Below, piece after piece: positions 33,262 to 41,590 of a DNA stretch of 64,000 bases. Location of the stretch: contig QQVO01000012.1 of the NCBI GenBank assembly GCA_003388505.1, positions 124,001 through 188,000 on the forward strand, written 5' to 3'. The position numbers and the translations under genes were made by a program. This DNA is from Planctomycetota bacterium. Lineage in GTDB: Bacteria > Planctomycetota > Planctomycetia > Planctomycetales > Planctomycetaceae. The stretch's first letter is position 1; the number at the start of each line of letters is the position of its first letter. A model generated the notes under the pieces. The model ran no database searches. It was given only the letters and a program-made list of their open reading frames with translations, and had not been told where the DNA came from.

Positions 33262-33876
33262 ATGGGGCGGATGCGTCAAGCGGGTCATCGGAGCGGCCGG
33301 GCGCGGCGGCCGGTCTGGCTGACTCTGGCGATCATCGCACTGGCCGCCGGCACTCTGGTCTATCGCAGCGGATTTGACGGAGCGATTGAGCGGGCGGATG
33401 GGGAACGCGGGCCGCAGGCGCGCAACTCCTCGACGCAAGAAGCCGAACAGGAACTCCACGGCGCTGAGAGTGAAACCAACGAAGGCTGGGGCGAACTGAC
33501 GGAAATCGCTCCCGGGGTGTTCGAGTCGACGGCCGGTCTTGTTTACAAGCCCGGCAGCCGGGAGGGGCATCGGATTGACCATGTGCTGCGGCATGCGGAG
33601 GATGCACCGGAGCGTCCGATCCACGGCGTGTTCGACGGGGGCCGGGATGAAATCTTCGCGGTTCTGGACGAAGCCTGGTCGATCGCAAGGCAACGGGGAC
33701 CGCCGGTTAAGATCGAAAGGAACGGGCAACGGACCACGTACACAATTGATATGGGCCGGCGCGTTGGATACGTCGGCGGCGGAGCCGGTCTGAGGAATGG
33801 ATACCCCGCCGCATCGCACATCCGGCTGGTGTTGGAGGACCGCGACGTCATTACCGCCTTTCCCTTGAACCCCTGA
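33262..33876 (+). CDS. Membrane-anchored protein with toxin-like C-terminus
   Basis: 204-aa protein. The N-terminus is basic and then hydrophobic (about 17-35), a signal anchor; residues 40-80 are polar linker. The C-terminal 110 residues (HRIDHVLRHAED, HGVFDG, VLDEAWSIA, YTIDMGRRVGYVGG, HIRLVL, ending VITAFPLNP) have the conserved spacing I associate with barnase/EndoU/colicin-E5-type RNase tails of polymorphic toxins. That is pattern recognition, not a match. The start is set by GGAGG 3-7 bp upstream, supplied by a family B palindrome. The stop is 7 bp before the next gene, so the pair is translated together. Confidence 0.6.
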   Translation: MGRMRQAGHRSGRARRPVWLTLAIIALAAGTLVYRSGFDGAIERADGERGPQARNSSTQEAEQELHGAESETNEGWGELTEIAPGVFESTAGLVYKPGSREGHRIDHVLRHAEDAPERPIHGVFDGGRDEIFAVLDEAWSIARQRGPPVKIERNGQRTTYTIDMGRRVGYVGGGAGLRNGYPAASHIRLVLEDRDVITAFPLNP

Positions 33877-33883
33877 TGGCGTC

Positions 33884-34153
33884 ATGGAGCACTTTGGAAT
33901 CTGTGCGGCCTGCGGGCAGGGGGCGAAACGGCTTCGGGCGTGCGCCTCGGAGAGGCACTTCCTGATTCTGTGTGATGAATGTGACGCGGCGTGGTTTACT
34001 CTGGAAGACGAAGCCCCGACCTACCTGAAACAACCCGACCTCCCCTGCCCCGCCTGCGGTGCGTCGCTCGTGCAGCCACCGTCGCGGTGGGCGACACTCG
34101 ACGAGATCCGGCAACTCGGCTGGGGAGACGACCTAGTGAGCAAGAGCGAATAG
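33884..34153 (+). CDS. Small zinc-ribbon protein
   Basis: 89-aa soluble protein with three CxxC pairs (CAAC near 7-10, CDEC near 30-33, CPAC near 55-58), consistent with one or two zinc ribbons. The rest is not recognised. The gene starts 8 bp after the toxin-like gene, so it could be its partner or immunity protein; this is positional inference only. Its TAG stop codon is the start of the family E inverted repeat, so the C-terminal end may have been set by insertion of that element. Confidence 0.65.
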   Translation: MEHFGICAACGQGAKRLRACASERHFLILCDECDAAWFTLEDEAPTYLKQPDLPCPACGASLVQPPSRWATLDEIRQLGWGDDLVSKSE

Positions 34154-34360
34154 GCCGCGATTGACGCGGCACACGCAATACCATTGCGAATTGAACCACG
34201 AAGACACAAAGGACACAAAGTAGGGCCGGCTGTGCCGGCCGCCTGAGGGAAACAATTCCACGAGCGCGTGCTCGTTGATACTTGCACAACCCCTTTGTGC
34301 CCTTCGTGCCTTTGTGGTCCCCTTCACCGCGATTGAATCCGCGTTATCCGCGGTCTATTG
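34149..34360. repeat. Large inverted repeat element, family E copy 1
   Basis: Outer arms AATAGGCCGCGATTGACGCGG and the complement of CCGCGTTATCCGCGGTCTATT. Inner arms (34195-34220 and 34293-34318) contain CCACGAAGACACAAAGGACA and the complement of CTTCGTGCCTTTGTGGT. The element fills the gap between the zinc-ribbon gene and the giant ATPase. A related single arm is at 33007. Confidence 0.75.
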
Positions 34361-34369
34361 AGTTGTGAC

Positions 34370-37300
34370 ATGGCTGACGAACAGGCCACAGCATCGACGG
34401 ACGCGGAGCCGCAACTGGAGGGCGGCACGTATGAGATCATCCGCAATCGCTTGCGCGGATATGGGGACGAGCTGCGCGCCCGGCTGGCCCGGCTGAATGA
34501 AAGCCGCAAGGAGGTTTTCGGCTCGATCGACCTCAAGCTGCTGGCGACGGAACGGATTACGACGGATCACAACTGCATCGCGCGGGACATGGTCGCCGTC
34601 GGGAACCGGTTCCTGTTCGGATACAACGTTCACTTCGGGCTGCAGACCGAGCGGAACATCGCCGACGTCTTCGCGGCGTATGAATACATCGCGCCAGGCG
34701 CGGACGAAGCCCACAGATTGCAACCCGTGGGCTTGGAATTCCTTGCCGATCCGCAGTTCGAGAAGGATTTCAAGGACGTCTACCGCTATTACAAGAACGC
34801 CACGTTTGCGCGGTTCTTTGCGCGCGGGCCGCACCTGTTCATGGTGTTTCAGGTCGGCAAGACGCCGCGGGACATCAAGACGTTCAAGTGGCTCGTCGAA
34901 GGCGACACGCTGCGGTACCTGGACAATCGCAGCGATCATGAAGTGGGCTACCCTGCACAACATGAGTTCGAATGGATTCGCGCCACGCGCGACATGCACC
35001 GGCACGGGACGCACCCGCACGTTTCGATCGATGATCGCGTCTTCGTCGAGACGGTCGGGGGCGACCTGACGATCAAGATCGAGGACAATACCGATTCCGG
35101 CCGGGGCATCTATTCAGAACCGGTCGACGATCACGATCAGACGCTCGACGACGCCGAGATCCATTACGCGATCGTGGGCAACACGGTGCTGCTCAAGATC
35201 AAGCCGTATCAGGAAGCGCAGTTCCGGTACATCGTCTACAACGCCAAGATCCAGCAGGCCCGGCGGGTCGATTCGATCGCACATTCGTGCGTCCTGCTGC
35301 CGGACGATCACGGGCTCATTTTCTCGAACGGGTACTACCTGCAGTCGGGTGAGCACAAGACGTTTGAGAGCGACCTGCAGGGCCTGTTGTTCGAGCGGCG
35401 GATCGCCAGCCCCAACGGCGAGGATACGCTGTTCGTGTTTCACCAGCCGGAGTCGGGCGCGTATGTGCTGCTGGGCTACAACCTGATCGCGCAGCGCGTC
35501 GACACGCCTGTGGTCTGCAGCGGGTTCACGATGTTCAACGGCGGCGAGATGGTGCAGTTCAAGGCGCACCACGAGCCGCAGAAGCACCATGCGATTCAGG
35601 TGTGGCAGACGCCGTACGTCGGGGAGAACTACGTCCCGACGACCGACACCGATTCGTACCTGTACAAGATCGGCAACCGCGACATTGTCCGCGGCATGGC
35701 GGAATGCCACGAGGTGCTCAACCTCATCGACAAGGAGGACACCTACGCCGGCCTGTACGTCGATCTGGTCAAGCAGACGACCGATATTCTCGACTCGTAC
35801 TTCTGGATCAACCACGACGAAGCGGCCAATCCCGGTGAATCGGTCGGACAGATTCGCGACGCCGCGCGTTCGGCCGTCGACGAGTTCGAGAAAGTCGTCC
35901 GCGTCAGGCGGAACACGAACGAGCAGACGCAGGCCGTTCAGGAGCGGACGCGCGAGTTGCTGCAGTCGGTGAACCGGCAACGGTTCGAGACGATCGACGA
36001 GTTCGTGAAGTCACTGGCCGGCTTGCGGGCCGTGCGGGGCGAAATCATCGGGCTGCGGGAGTTGCGATACGTCGACCTGGAACTGGTCGAGCAGTTGGAA
36101 GGCGAAGTCTCCGAGGAGACCGACCGCCTCTCGCATCGCTGCGTCGAGTTCCTGCTGAGGCCCGACTCGCTGCAGCCTTATGCCGACAAGGTGGCTGAGG
36201 AGCAGGCCGGGATCAGCAGCCTCACCAAGGTGGCCGATGCGAAGCAAGTCGAGGAGTTAATCGCCGCGTCGGCGAACGAACTCGAAATGCTGATCGAGAT
36301 CGTCTCGAACCTGAAGATCGAGGATGCGACGCAGCGGACCACGATCATCGACAGCATCTCGGCGATCTTCTCGACGGTGAACACGGCGCGGGCGGAACTG
36401 AAACGGAAAACACAGGAACTCGCCTCGGTCGAAGGGGCGGCGGAGTTCGGTTCGCAACTGAAGCTGCTCAACCAGTCGGTCGTCAACTTCATCGACGTCT
36501 GCGACACCCCCGACAAGTGCGAAGAATACCTCACCAAGCTGATGGTGCAGGTGGAGGAACTCGAAGGGAAGTTTGCCGAGTTCGACGAGTTCGTGGTGCA
36601 GCTCGCCGAGAAGCGCGACGAAATCTACAACGCGTTTGAAACGCGCCGTCTGCAGCTTGTCGAGGCGCGGAACAAGCGGGCGGGGGCGCTCGCTTCGGCG
36701 GCTGAGCGGATTCTCAAGGGGATCAAGACGCGCGTCGACGGGCTGGCGTCGGTCAACGAGATCCACGGCTACTTTGCCGCGGACCTGATGATCGAGAAGG
36801 TCCGGGACATCGTCGAACAACTGGGGGGGCTGGGCGACAGCGTCAAGGTCGACGACATCCAGTCGCGGCTGAAGACGATTCGGGAAGACGCCGTCCGGCA
36901 ACTCAAGGACAAGCAGGAACTGTACGAGGACGGCGACAACGTCATCCGCTTCGGCAAGCACCGGTTTTCGGTGAACACGCAGGTGCTCGACCTGACCACG
37001 GTGCTCCGTGACGACGAGATGTGTCTGCACCTGACCGGCACGGACTTCTACGAGCCACTTGACAGCAGCGAACTGGAAGCGACGCGCGACGTGTGGGATC
37101 AGGAGGTCGTCAGCGAAAACGACAGGGTGTACCGGGCGGAATATCTGGCGCATGCGATGCTGCAGGCGGCGCGCGGCGGAGAGACGTTCTCAACCGATGA
37201 TCTGCTGGGAGAAGTGCAGCGGTTTATGGCCCCGCGGTACAGCGAGGGCTACACCAAGGGGGTTCACGACCACGACGGGAAGGTGCTGCTCGAGGCGCTG

Positions 37301-39841
37301 CTGGAGATCGACGCGAATTGCGGGCTGTTGCGGTTTTCGTCGCAGGCGCGGGCCCTGGCGCGGTTGTACTGGGAATGGTTCGCGGACAAGCGGACGAGAA
37401 CATTGATGGCCGCGCGGCTGAGCGGGTTCGGCGCGGTGACCGCGCTGTTCCCCAAGACGCCTCACCAGCGGCAGTACGTCGCGCAACTCGCCCGGATGCT
37501 GACGGAATGGCTGGCGGAAGTGCCCATCGTTGAGAGTGAAGACCGAGACGCATTGGCGGACCGGGCGGCGGAGTACCTGTTCGAGGAACTGACGACCGGG
37601 GACACGTTCTGTATCAGCCAGTCGGCGGCGGAGTTGTTCCAGGGCTTTCACGCCCATCTGGAGAGAAACAGCGCGGCCGATCGATTCGCGAATTCGATGA
37701 AAGGTGTGGAGAAGAATCCCGCCGCGGCGTTTCAACTGGCGCGGGACTGGGTCGGGGCGTATGTCGGCTCGGCGGAGGATCAGGACTCGTCGGAAGACGC
37801 GGAGGACGCGCATGCGGCGCGGTCCCAGACGGCACTGGCTGATTACGTGGACGAAACGGCCGTCTGCCTGCTGGCGGGCGCCATTGATGAGCGGGCGGTC
37901 ATCCGGGCTCATACGGACCGCGATCTCACCGGCCTCGTCGGGTCCCACAACGTCGTCCAGGGGGGCGACTACCAACTGAACTTCAATCGCTTCCTGCGGA
38001 AGCTCGATTCATTTCGGCGAAACGTTGTGCCTCGGTTCGAGCAGTATCACCGGCTCAAGTCAAAGCTGGTCGACGCCGCGCGCGAGGAGATGAAGCTGGA
38101 CGAGTTCAAGCCGCGGGTGCTGACGTCCTTCGTGCGGAACCGGTTGCTGGACACGACCTATCTGCCGCTGATCGGCGACAACCTGGCCAAGCAGATCGGC
38201 ACGGCCGGGGCCGACAAGCGGACCGACCGGCAGGGTTTGCTGCTGCTGATCTCTCCGCCCGGTTACGGCAAGACGACGCTGATGGAGTACATCGCCAACC
38301 GGCTGGGCATCATCTTCATGAAGATCAACGGCCCGGCGCTGGGGCACGACGTGACTTCGCTCGATCCGTCCGCCGCGCCGAACGCCGGGGCGCGGGAGGA
38401 AGTCGAGAAGCTCAATCTCGCCTTCGAGATGGGCGACAACGTGATGATCTACCTGGATGACATTCAGCATTGTCATCCGGAGTTTCTGCAGAAATTCATC
38501 TCGCTCTGCGACGCCCAGCGGAAAATTGAGGGCGTCTACAAGGGGCACACCCGCACCTACGACTTCCGTGGGAAGAAAGTCTGCGTGGTGATGGCGGGCA
38601 ACCCGTATACGGAGAGCGGCGAGAAATTCCGCATCCCCGACATGCTGGCCAACCGGGCCGACATCTATAACCTCGGCGAAATCATCGGCGACAGCGCCGA
38701 CGCGTTCGAGTTGAGCTACCTCGAAAACTCACTGACGTCGAACCCGGTGCTCGGCCGGCTCGCGTCGCGCAGCCGGGGCGACGTGCAGGGCGTGATCAAG
38801 ATGGCCGAGCGCGTCGCCCGCGGCGATTCCGTCGCGGCGGCTGCGGAAGGCATCGACCTGGAAGGGAACTACTCGCTGGAGGAACTCGGCGAATTCGTCG
38901 GGACGATGCGGAAGCTGCTGCGCGTGAGAGACGTGGTGCTTGCCGTCAACCGCGAGTACATCAAGAGCGCCGCGACTCACGACGACTACCGCGTCGAGCC
39001 GCCGTTCCTGCTGCAGGGTTCGTATCGAAACATGAACCGCATCGCCGAGAAGGTGCTGCCGGTGATGAACGACGCGGAACTGGAGTCGCTGATCGTCTCC
39101 AGTTACCAGAACGACGCGCAGACGCTCACGTCCGGAACGGAGTGGAATCTGCTGCGGTTCAAGGAACTGCTTGGCATTCTGACCGACGCGGAACAGGCGC
39201 GGTGCGAAGACATTCGCCGCACGTTCCGGCAGAACCTGAAGCTCAAGGGAGTCGCGCCGGACGACAAGATCGGGCTCGTCATCGCGCAGCTTTCGACATT
39301 TGCGGACGGTCTTGATTCAATCCGGAAGAGCGTTTCGGACGGCGTCACGCGGTTGAGCGACAACGCGGCCCAGGACGAGCATCTGGCGGCGGCAGTCGCC
39401 CGGATGGAGTCACTCGGCAGCGGCGTGCAGTCGCTGTCCGATCGACTGAACGAGGGGCTGACGCAGATTGCGCGTCTCGCCGACCGGCCGATTCAGATCG
39501 ACGTGCCGCCGATTGACGTGAAGTGGCCGGACACGATGCCGGCGATTTCCGGTGCTGGAGGAGATCCCTCCGCGGCGGGTGCGGTGGAGAAGCGCGCGGA
39601 ACCGGAGATCCCGGATCGCATTACGGTGGTCAACAAGCTGCCGCGCTCGGTGCTGAATGTGCTGGAGCAGCAATTTGAACTGATGCAGGGCTGGATGAAG
39701 CCGCTGCTCGAGTTGTCCACTCAGCAGCGGGAAGAATTGGCCGATTTGCGTCCGATGGTCGAGGAGTGCCTGCGACATTACCGATTGCTGCTCCGCAAGC
39801 TGGAAACGGCTCACGACCACGACGCCTCGCAGCAGGTTTGA
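34370..39841 (+). CDS. Giant AAA+ ATPase, 'DNA repair ATPase' family
   Basis: 1823-aa protein. The N-terminal half (about 1-430) is a conserved family-specific beta-rich region. Residues about 430-870 are long charged coiled coils. A AAA+ module lies at about 1250-1500, with Walker A SPPGYGKTTLMEY (near 1295) and Walker B NVMIYLDDIQ (near 1360). The C-terminal 300 residues are mostly helical. Databases name relatives 'DNA repair ATPase', but I know of no direct proof of that role. Start MADEQATAS is chosen over a TTG 12 bp upstream; no clear SD is seen and the leader is the end of repeat E. The closeness to YqiJ-YqiK suggests a membrane-linked remodelling system. Confidence 0.85.
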   Translation: MADEQATASTDAEPQLEGGTYEIIRNRLRGYGDELRARLARLNESRKEVFGSIDLKLLATERITTDHNCIARDMVAVGNRFLFGYNVHFGLQTERNIADVFAAYEYIAPGADEAHRLQPVGLEFLADPQFEKDFKDVYRYYKNATFARFFARGPHLFMVFQVGKTPRDIKTFKWLVEGDTLRYLDNRSDHEVGYPAQHEFEWIRATRDMHRHGTHPHVSIDDRVFVETVGGDLTIKIEDNTDSGRGIYSEPVDDHDQTLDDAEIHYAIVGNTVLLKIKPYQEAQFRYIVYNAKIQQARRVDSIAHSCVLLPDDHGLIFSNGYYLQSGEHKTFESDLQGLLFERRIASPNGEDTLFVFHQPESGAYVLLGYNLIAQRVDTPVVCSGFTMFNGGEMVQFKAHHEPQKHHAIQVWQTPYVGENYVPTTDTDSYLYKIGNRDIVRGMAECHEVLNLIDKEDTYAGLYVDLVKQTTDILDSYFWINHDEAANPGESVGQIRDAARSAVDEFEKVVRVRRNTNEQTQAVQERTRELLQSVNRQRFETIDEFVKSLAGLRAVRGEIIGLRELRYVDLELVEQLEGEVSEETDRLSHRCVEFLLRPDSLQPYADKVAEEQAGISSLTKVADAKQVEELIAASANELEMLIEIVSNLKIEDATQRTTIIDSISAIFSTVNTARAELKRKTQELASVEGAAEFGSQLKLLNQSVVNFIDVCDTPDKCEEYLTKLMVQVEELEGKFAEFDEFVVQLAEKRDEIYNAFETRRLQLVEARNKRAGALASAAERILKGIKTRVDGLASVNEIHGYFAADLMIEKVRDIVEQLGGLGDSVKVDDIQSRLKTIREDAVRQLKDKQELYEDGDNVIRFGKHRFSVNTQVLDLTTVLRDDEMCLHLTGTDFYEPLDSSELEATRDVWDQEVVSENDRVYRAEYLAHAMLQAARGGETFSTDDLLGEVQRFMAPRYSEGYTKGVHDHDGKVLLEALLEIDANCGLLRFSSQARALARLYWEWFADKRTRTLMAARLSGFGAVTALFPKTPHQRQYVAQLARMLTEWLAEVPIVESEDRDALADRAAEYLFEELTTGDTFCISQSAAELFQGFHAHLERNSAADRFANSMKGVEKNPAAAFQLARDWVGAYVGSAEDQDSSEDAEDAHAARSQTALADYVDETAVCLLAGAIDERAVIRAHTDRDLTGLVGSHNVVQGGDYQLNFNRFLRKLDSFRRNVVPRFEQYHRLKSKLVDAAREEMKLDEFKPRVLTSFVRNRLLDTTYLPLIGDNLAKQIGTAGADKRTDRQGLLLLISPPGYGKTTLMEYIANRLGIIFMKINGPALGHDVTSLDPSAAPNAGAREEVEKLNLAFEMGDNVMIYLDDIQHCHPEFLQKFISLCDAQRKIEGVYKGHTRTYDFRGKKVCVVMAGNPYTESGEKFRIPDMLANRADIYNLGEIIGDSADAFELSYLENSLTSNPVLGRLASRSRGDVQGVIKMAERVARGDSVAAAAEGIDLEGNYSLEELGEFVGTMRKLLRVRDVVLAVNREYIKSAATHDDYRVEPPFLLQGSYRNMNRIAEKVLPVMNDAELESLIVSSYQNDAQTLTSGTEWNLLRFKELLGILTDAEQARCEDIRRTFRQNLKLKGVAPDDKIGLVIAQLSTFADGLDSIRKSVSDGVTRLSDNAAQDEHLAAAVARMESLGSGVQSLSDRLNEGLTQIARLADRPIQIDVPPIDVKWPDTMPAISGAGGDPSAAGAVEKRAEPEIPDRITVVNKLPRSVLNVLEQQFELMQGWMKPLLELSTQQREELADLRPMVEECLRHYRLLLRKLETAHDHDASQQV
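34709..34732 (+). repeat. Palindrome inside the ATPase coding region
   Basis: Arms GCCCAC and GTGGGC, with CCCGTGGGCTTGG matching the right half of family D. It is translated as AHRLQPVGLE in frame. Confidence 0.45.
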
Positions 39842-39856
39842 GGCCGCAATGCGTTA

Positions 39857-39877
39857 CGGCCGGCTTACGCCGGCCGC
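39857..39877. terminator. Hairpin between convergent genes
   Basis: CGGCCGGCTTACGCCGGCCG, a GC-rich stem with a short loop between the convergent ATPase and PhoX genes; no T run, so at best a factor-assisted or bidirectional terminator. Confidence 0.4.
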
Positions 39878-39922
39878 TCGCCGCGGGAAATCCCGGCAGG
39901 TCGGGTGCGTCCCGATGCACGG

Positions 39923-41317
39923 CTACCGATTGGCCCGCCGCCCCCACGGTCCGGTGATGGCGAGGGTCAGTCCCTCCTGCTGCAGGTTCACAAACAGCGT
40001 GGAATAATCCGGGGAGAACGCAGCCCCGGCCAGTTCCGAACGGACACAACTTTCCGCCAGAGTGTAGATGCGGCCCTCCGGGGTGACGCCGACCAGCCTG
40101 CACGGGTGGGCCGACGTGTCTTCACAGACGATCAAATCGCCCCACTCTGCGATCGTGAGGTTGTCGCAGTTGGCAACGAGCGACGCATCGTCGGGTTCGA
40201 TGAACAGTTCGAGCTTTCCGGGACTCTCGATCTCGCCGGAGTTGCCCTCATGGGGACTCGGCGTGTAGCGCCAGATCTGTCCCATCTTCGCCGCGCCGCC
40301 GCTGGTGCAAGCGAAATAGAATTCGCCCGCGCCGTACCAGATGCCTTCGCCGCGGGCGAACCGGGCGGCGCCTGCCTGAAATCCCCGCGTTCTCAGATCA
40401 TCCTGCGGAGCTTCGACGTCGTCGAGGTCGATCCACTCGACGTCGAAGGTCTGTCCCTGTTTGAAGCGGTCGGCATCCTGCGACCAGTTCCTGGTGTCGG
40501 CTGAAGCGCGACTGACGATTCCGAGCGCCTGCAACCGACCACCCGCTCTCAGATCCTTTCCCGTCTCCGGCAGGAACCGGTAGAACAAACCGTCGTCGCG
40601 ATCTTCGGTCTCGTACACGAAATCGGTGGCCGGATCGACGGCTACGGCCTCGTGGTTGAAGCGTCCCATCGCCTTCAGCGGAATCGGATCGGCAAGGCCG
40701 ATCCGCTCGCGCGCGGGCACCTCGAAGACATAGCCGTGATCCTGATCGGTGACGTACCGGCCGTCTTTGTGGCGACCGCGCCTCAAGACCGATTCCTCGC
40801 AACTGAGCCAGCTTCCCCACGGCGTCAGTCCGCCGGCGCAGTTGCGCACGGTCCCGGCCAGGCTGAGGAACTGTTTGACGACCCGGCGCCGTCTGGTGTC
40901 ATAGACGACCGTTGTTGTGCCGCCGAGCGAGGGCGTTTCGTTGTTACCGAGATCATAGATCCGGTCCGGATCGACCATTGCGAGGCGTTCATTCCCCGCG
41001 CCGAACGGGCCTCGCTGGTCGGGTTCGAGTTCGTGGTTGCGAACGACGATCGTCCGCCCCTCGTTGCCGGGAAACGTCGCCATCCCGTCCGGGAGACCGG
41101 GAAGCAAGAGGCCGTCGTCCATTTCCATCCCGTGCCGGGAGACGACCTGGTAGGCGAAACCTTTCGGGAGGCTCAGAACGCCGTCGGGATCCGGGTGTAA
41201 CGGTCCGTATCCAACGGCGGGTTCTCCCGACGTTGTGTCGGACCACGCGCGGAGACCGGCGAACGCTGCTCCGACGGCGCTGGAGGCGGCCAGAAATTCT
41301 CTTCGTGACAATCGCAT
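39923..41317 (-). CDS. PhoX/DUF839-family protein, Tat-exported
   Basis: 464-aa protein of the PhoX-like (DUF839) beta-propeller phosphatase family. The N-terminus has a twin-arginine signal SRREFLAASSAVGAAFAGL. Family landmarks follow: VVRNHELEPDQRGPFG, GGTTTVVYD, NCAGGLTPWGSWLSCEE, FNHEAVAVDP, ETEDRDDGLFYRF and a C-terminal ADCDNLTIAEWGDLIVCED-like stretch. Canonical PhoX is a calcium/iron phosphatase exported by Tat. Start MRLSRREF is used, as the longer frame crosses the divergent promoter of the kinase. The activity is likely phosphoesterase, substrate unknown. Confidence 0.88.
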   Translation of the reverse strand: MRLSRREFLAASSAVGAAFAGLRAWSDTTSGEPAVGYGPLHPDPDGVLSLPKGFAYQVVSRHGMEMDDGLLLPGLPDGMATFPGNEGRTIVVRNHELEPDQRGPFGAGNERLAMVDPDRIYDLGNNETPSLGGTTTVVYDTRRRRVVKQFLSLAGTVRNCAGGLTPWGSWLSCEESVLRRGRHKDGRYVTDQDHGYVFEVPARERIGLADPIPLKAMGRFNHEAVAVDPATDFVYETEDRDDGLFYRFLPETGKDLRAGGRLQALGIVSRASADTRNWSQDADRFKQGQTFDVEWIDLDDVEAPQDDLRTRGFQAGAARFARGEGIWYGAGEFYFACTSGGAAKMGQIWRYTPSPHEGNSGEIESPGKLELFIEPDDASLVANCDNLTIAEWGDLIVCEDTSAHPCRLVGVTPEGRIYTLAESCVRSELAGAAFSPDYSTLFVNLQQEGLTLAITGPWGRRANR

Positions 41318-41474
41318 TGTTTTTCTTCTGCTGGAATCGACAGTCGGCAGTTTAGGGCGATGGAGTGATTCTCTCCACGGCGGGGAGCATAAGAAAGAGC
41401 AGAATTGTCGCTCGTGCGGATGTCGTCCGTCCGCTCCCGGGTTCGCCGTCACTTTCAGCAAATCGAGACCCACT

Positions 41475-41504
41475 TTGACGTTGCCGCAACCGACGATGTA
41501 TAGT
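41475..41504 (+). promoter_or_regulatory. Sigma-70-like promoter of the kinase gene
   Basis: TTGACG, an 18-bp spacer and TATAGT make the best -35/-10 pair in the window. It places transcription start near 41511, after the first possible start codons at 41504-41507 and before the chosen ATG at 41591. Confidence 0.7.
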
Positions 41505-41590
41505 TGATGAACGGGCATGTTCCCATTTCTCGCGGTTCCAGGCAGCCCGGCGCTCTGCGGGCAACAGAGAACGCCCAATCCGAGGTGTCG

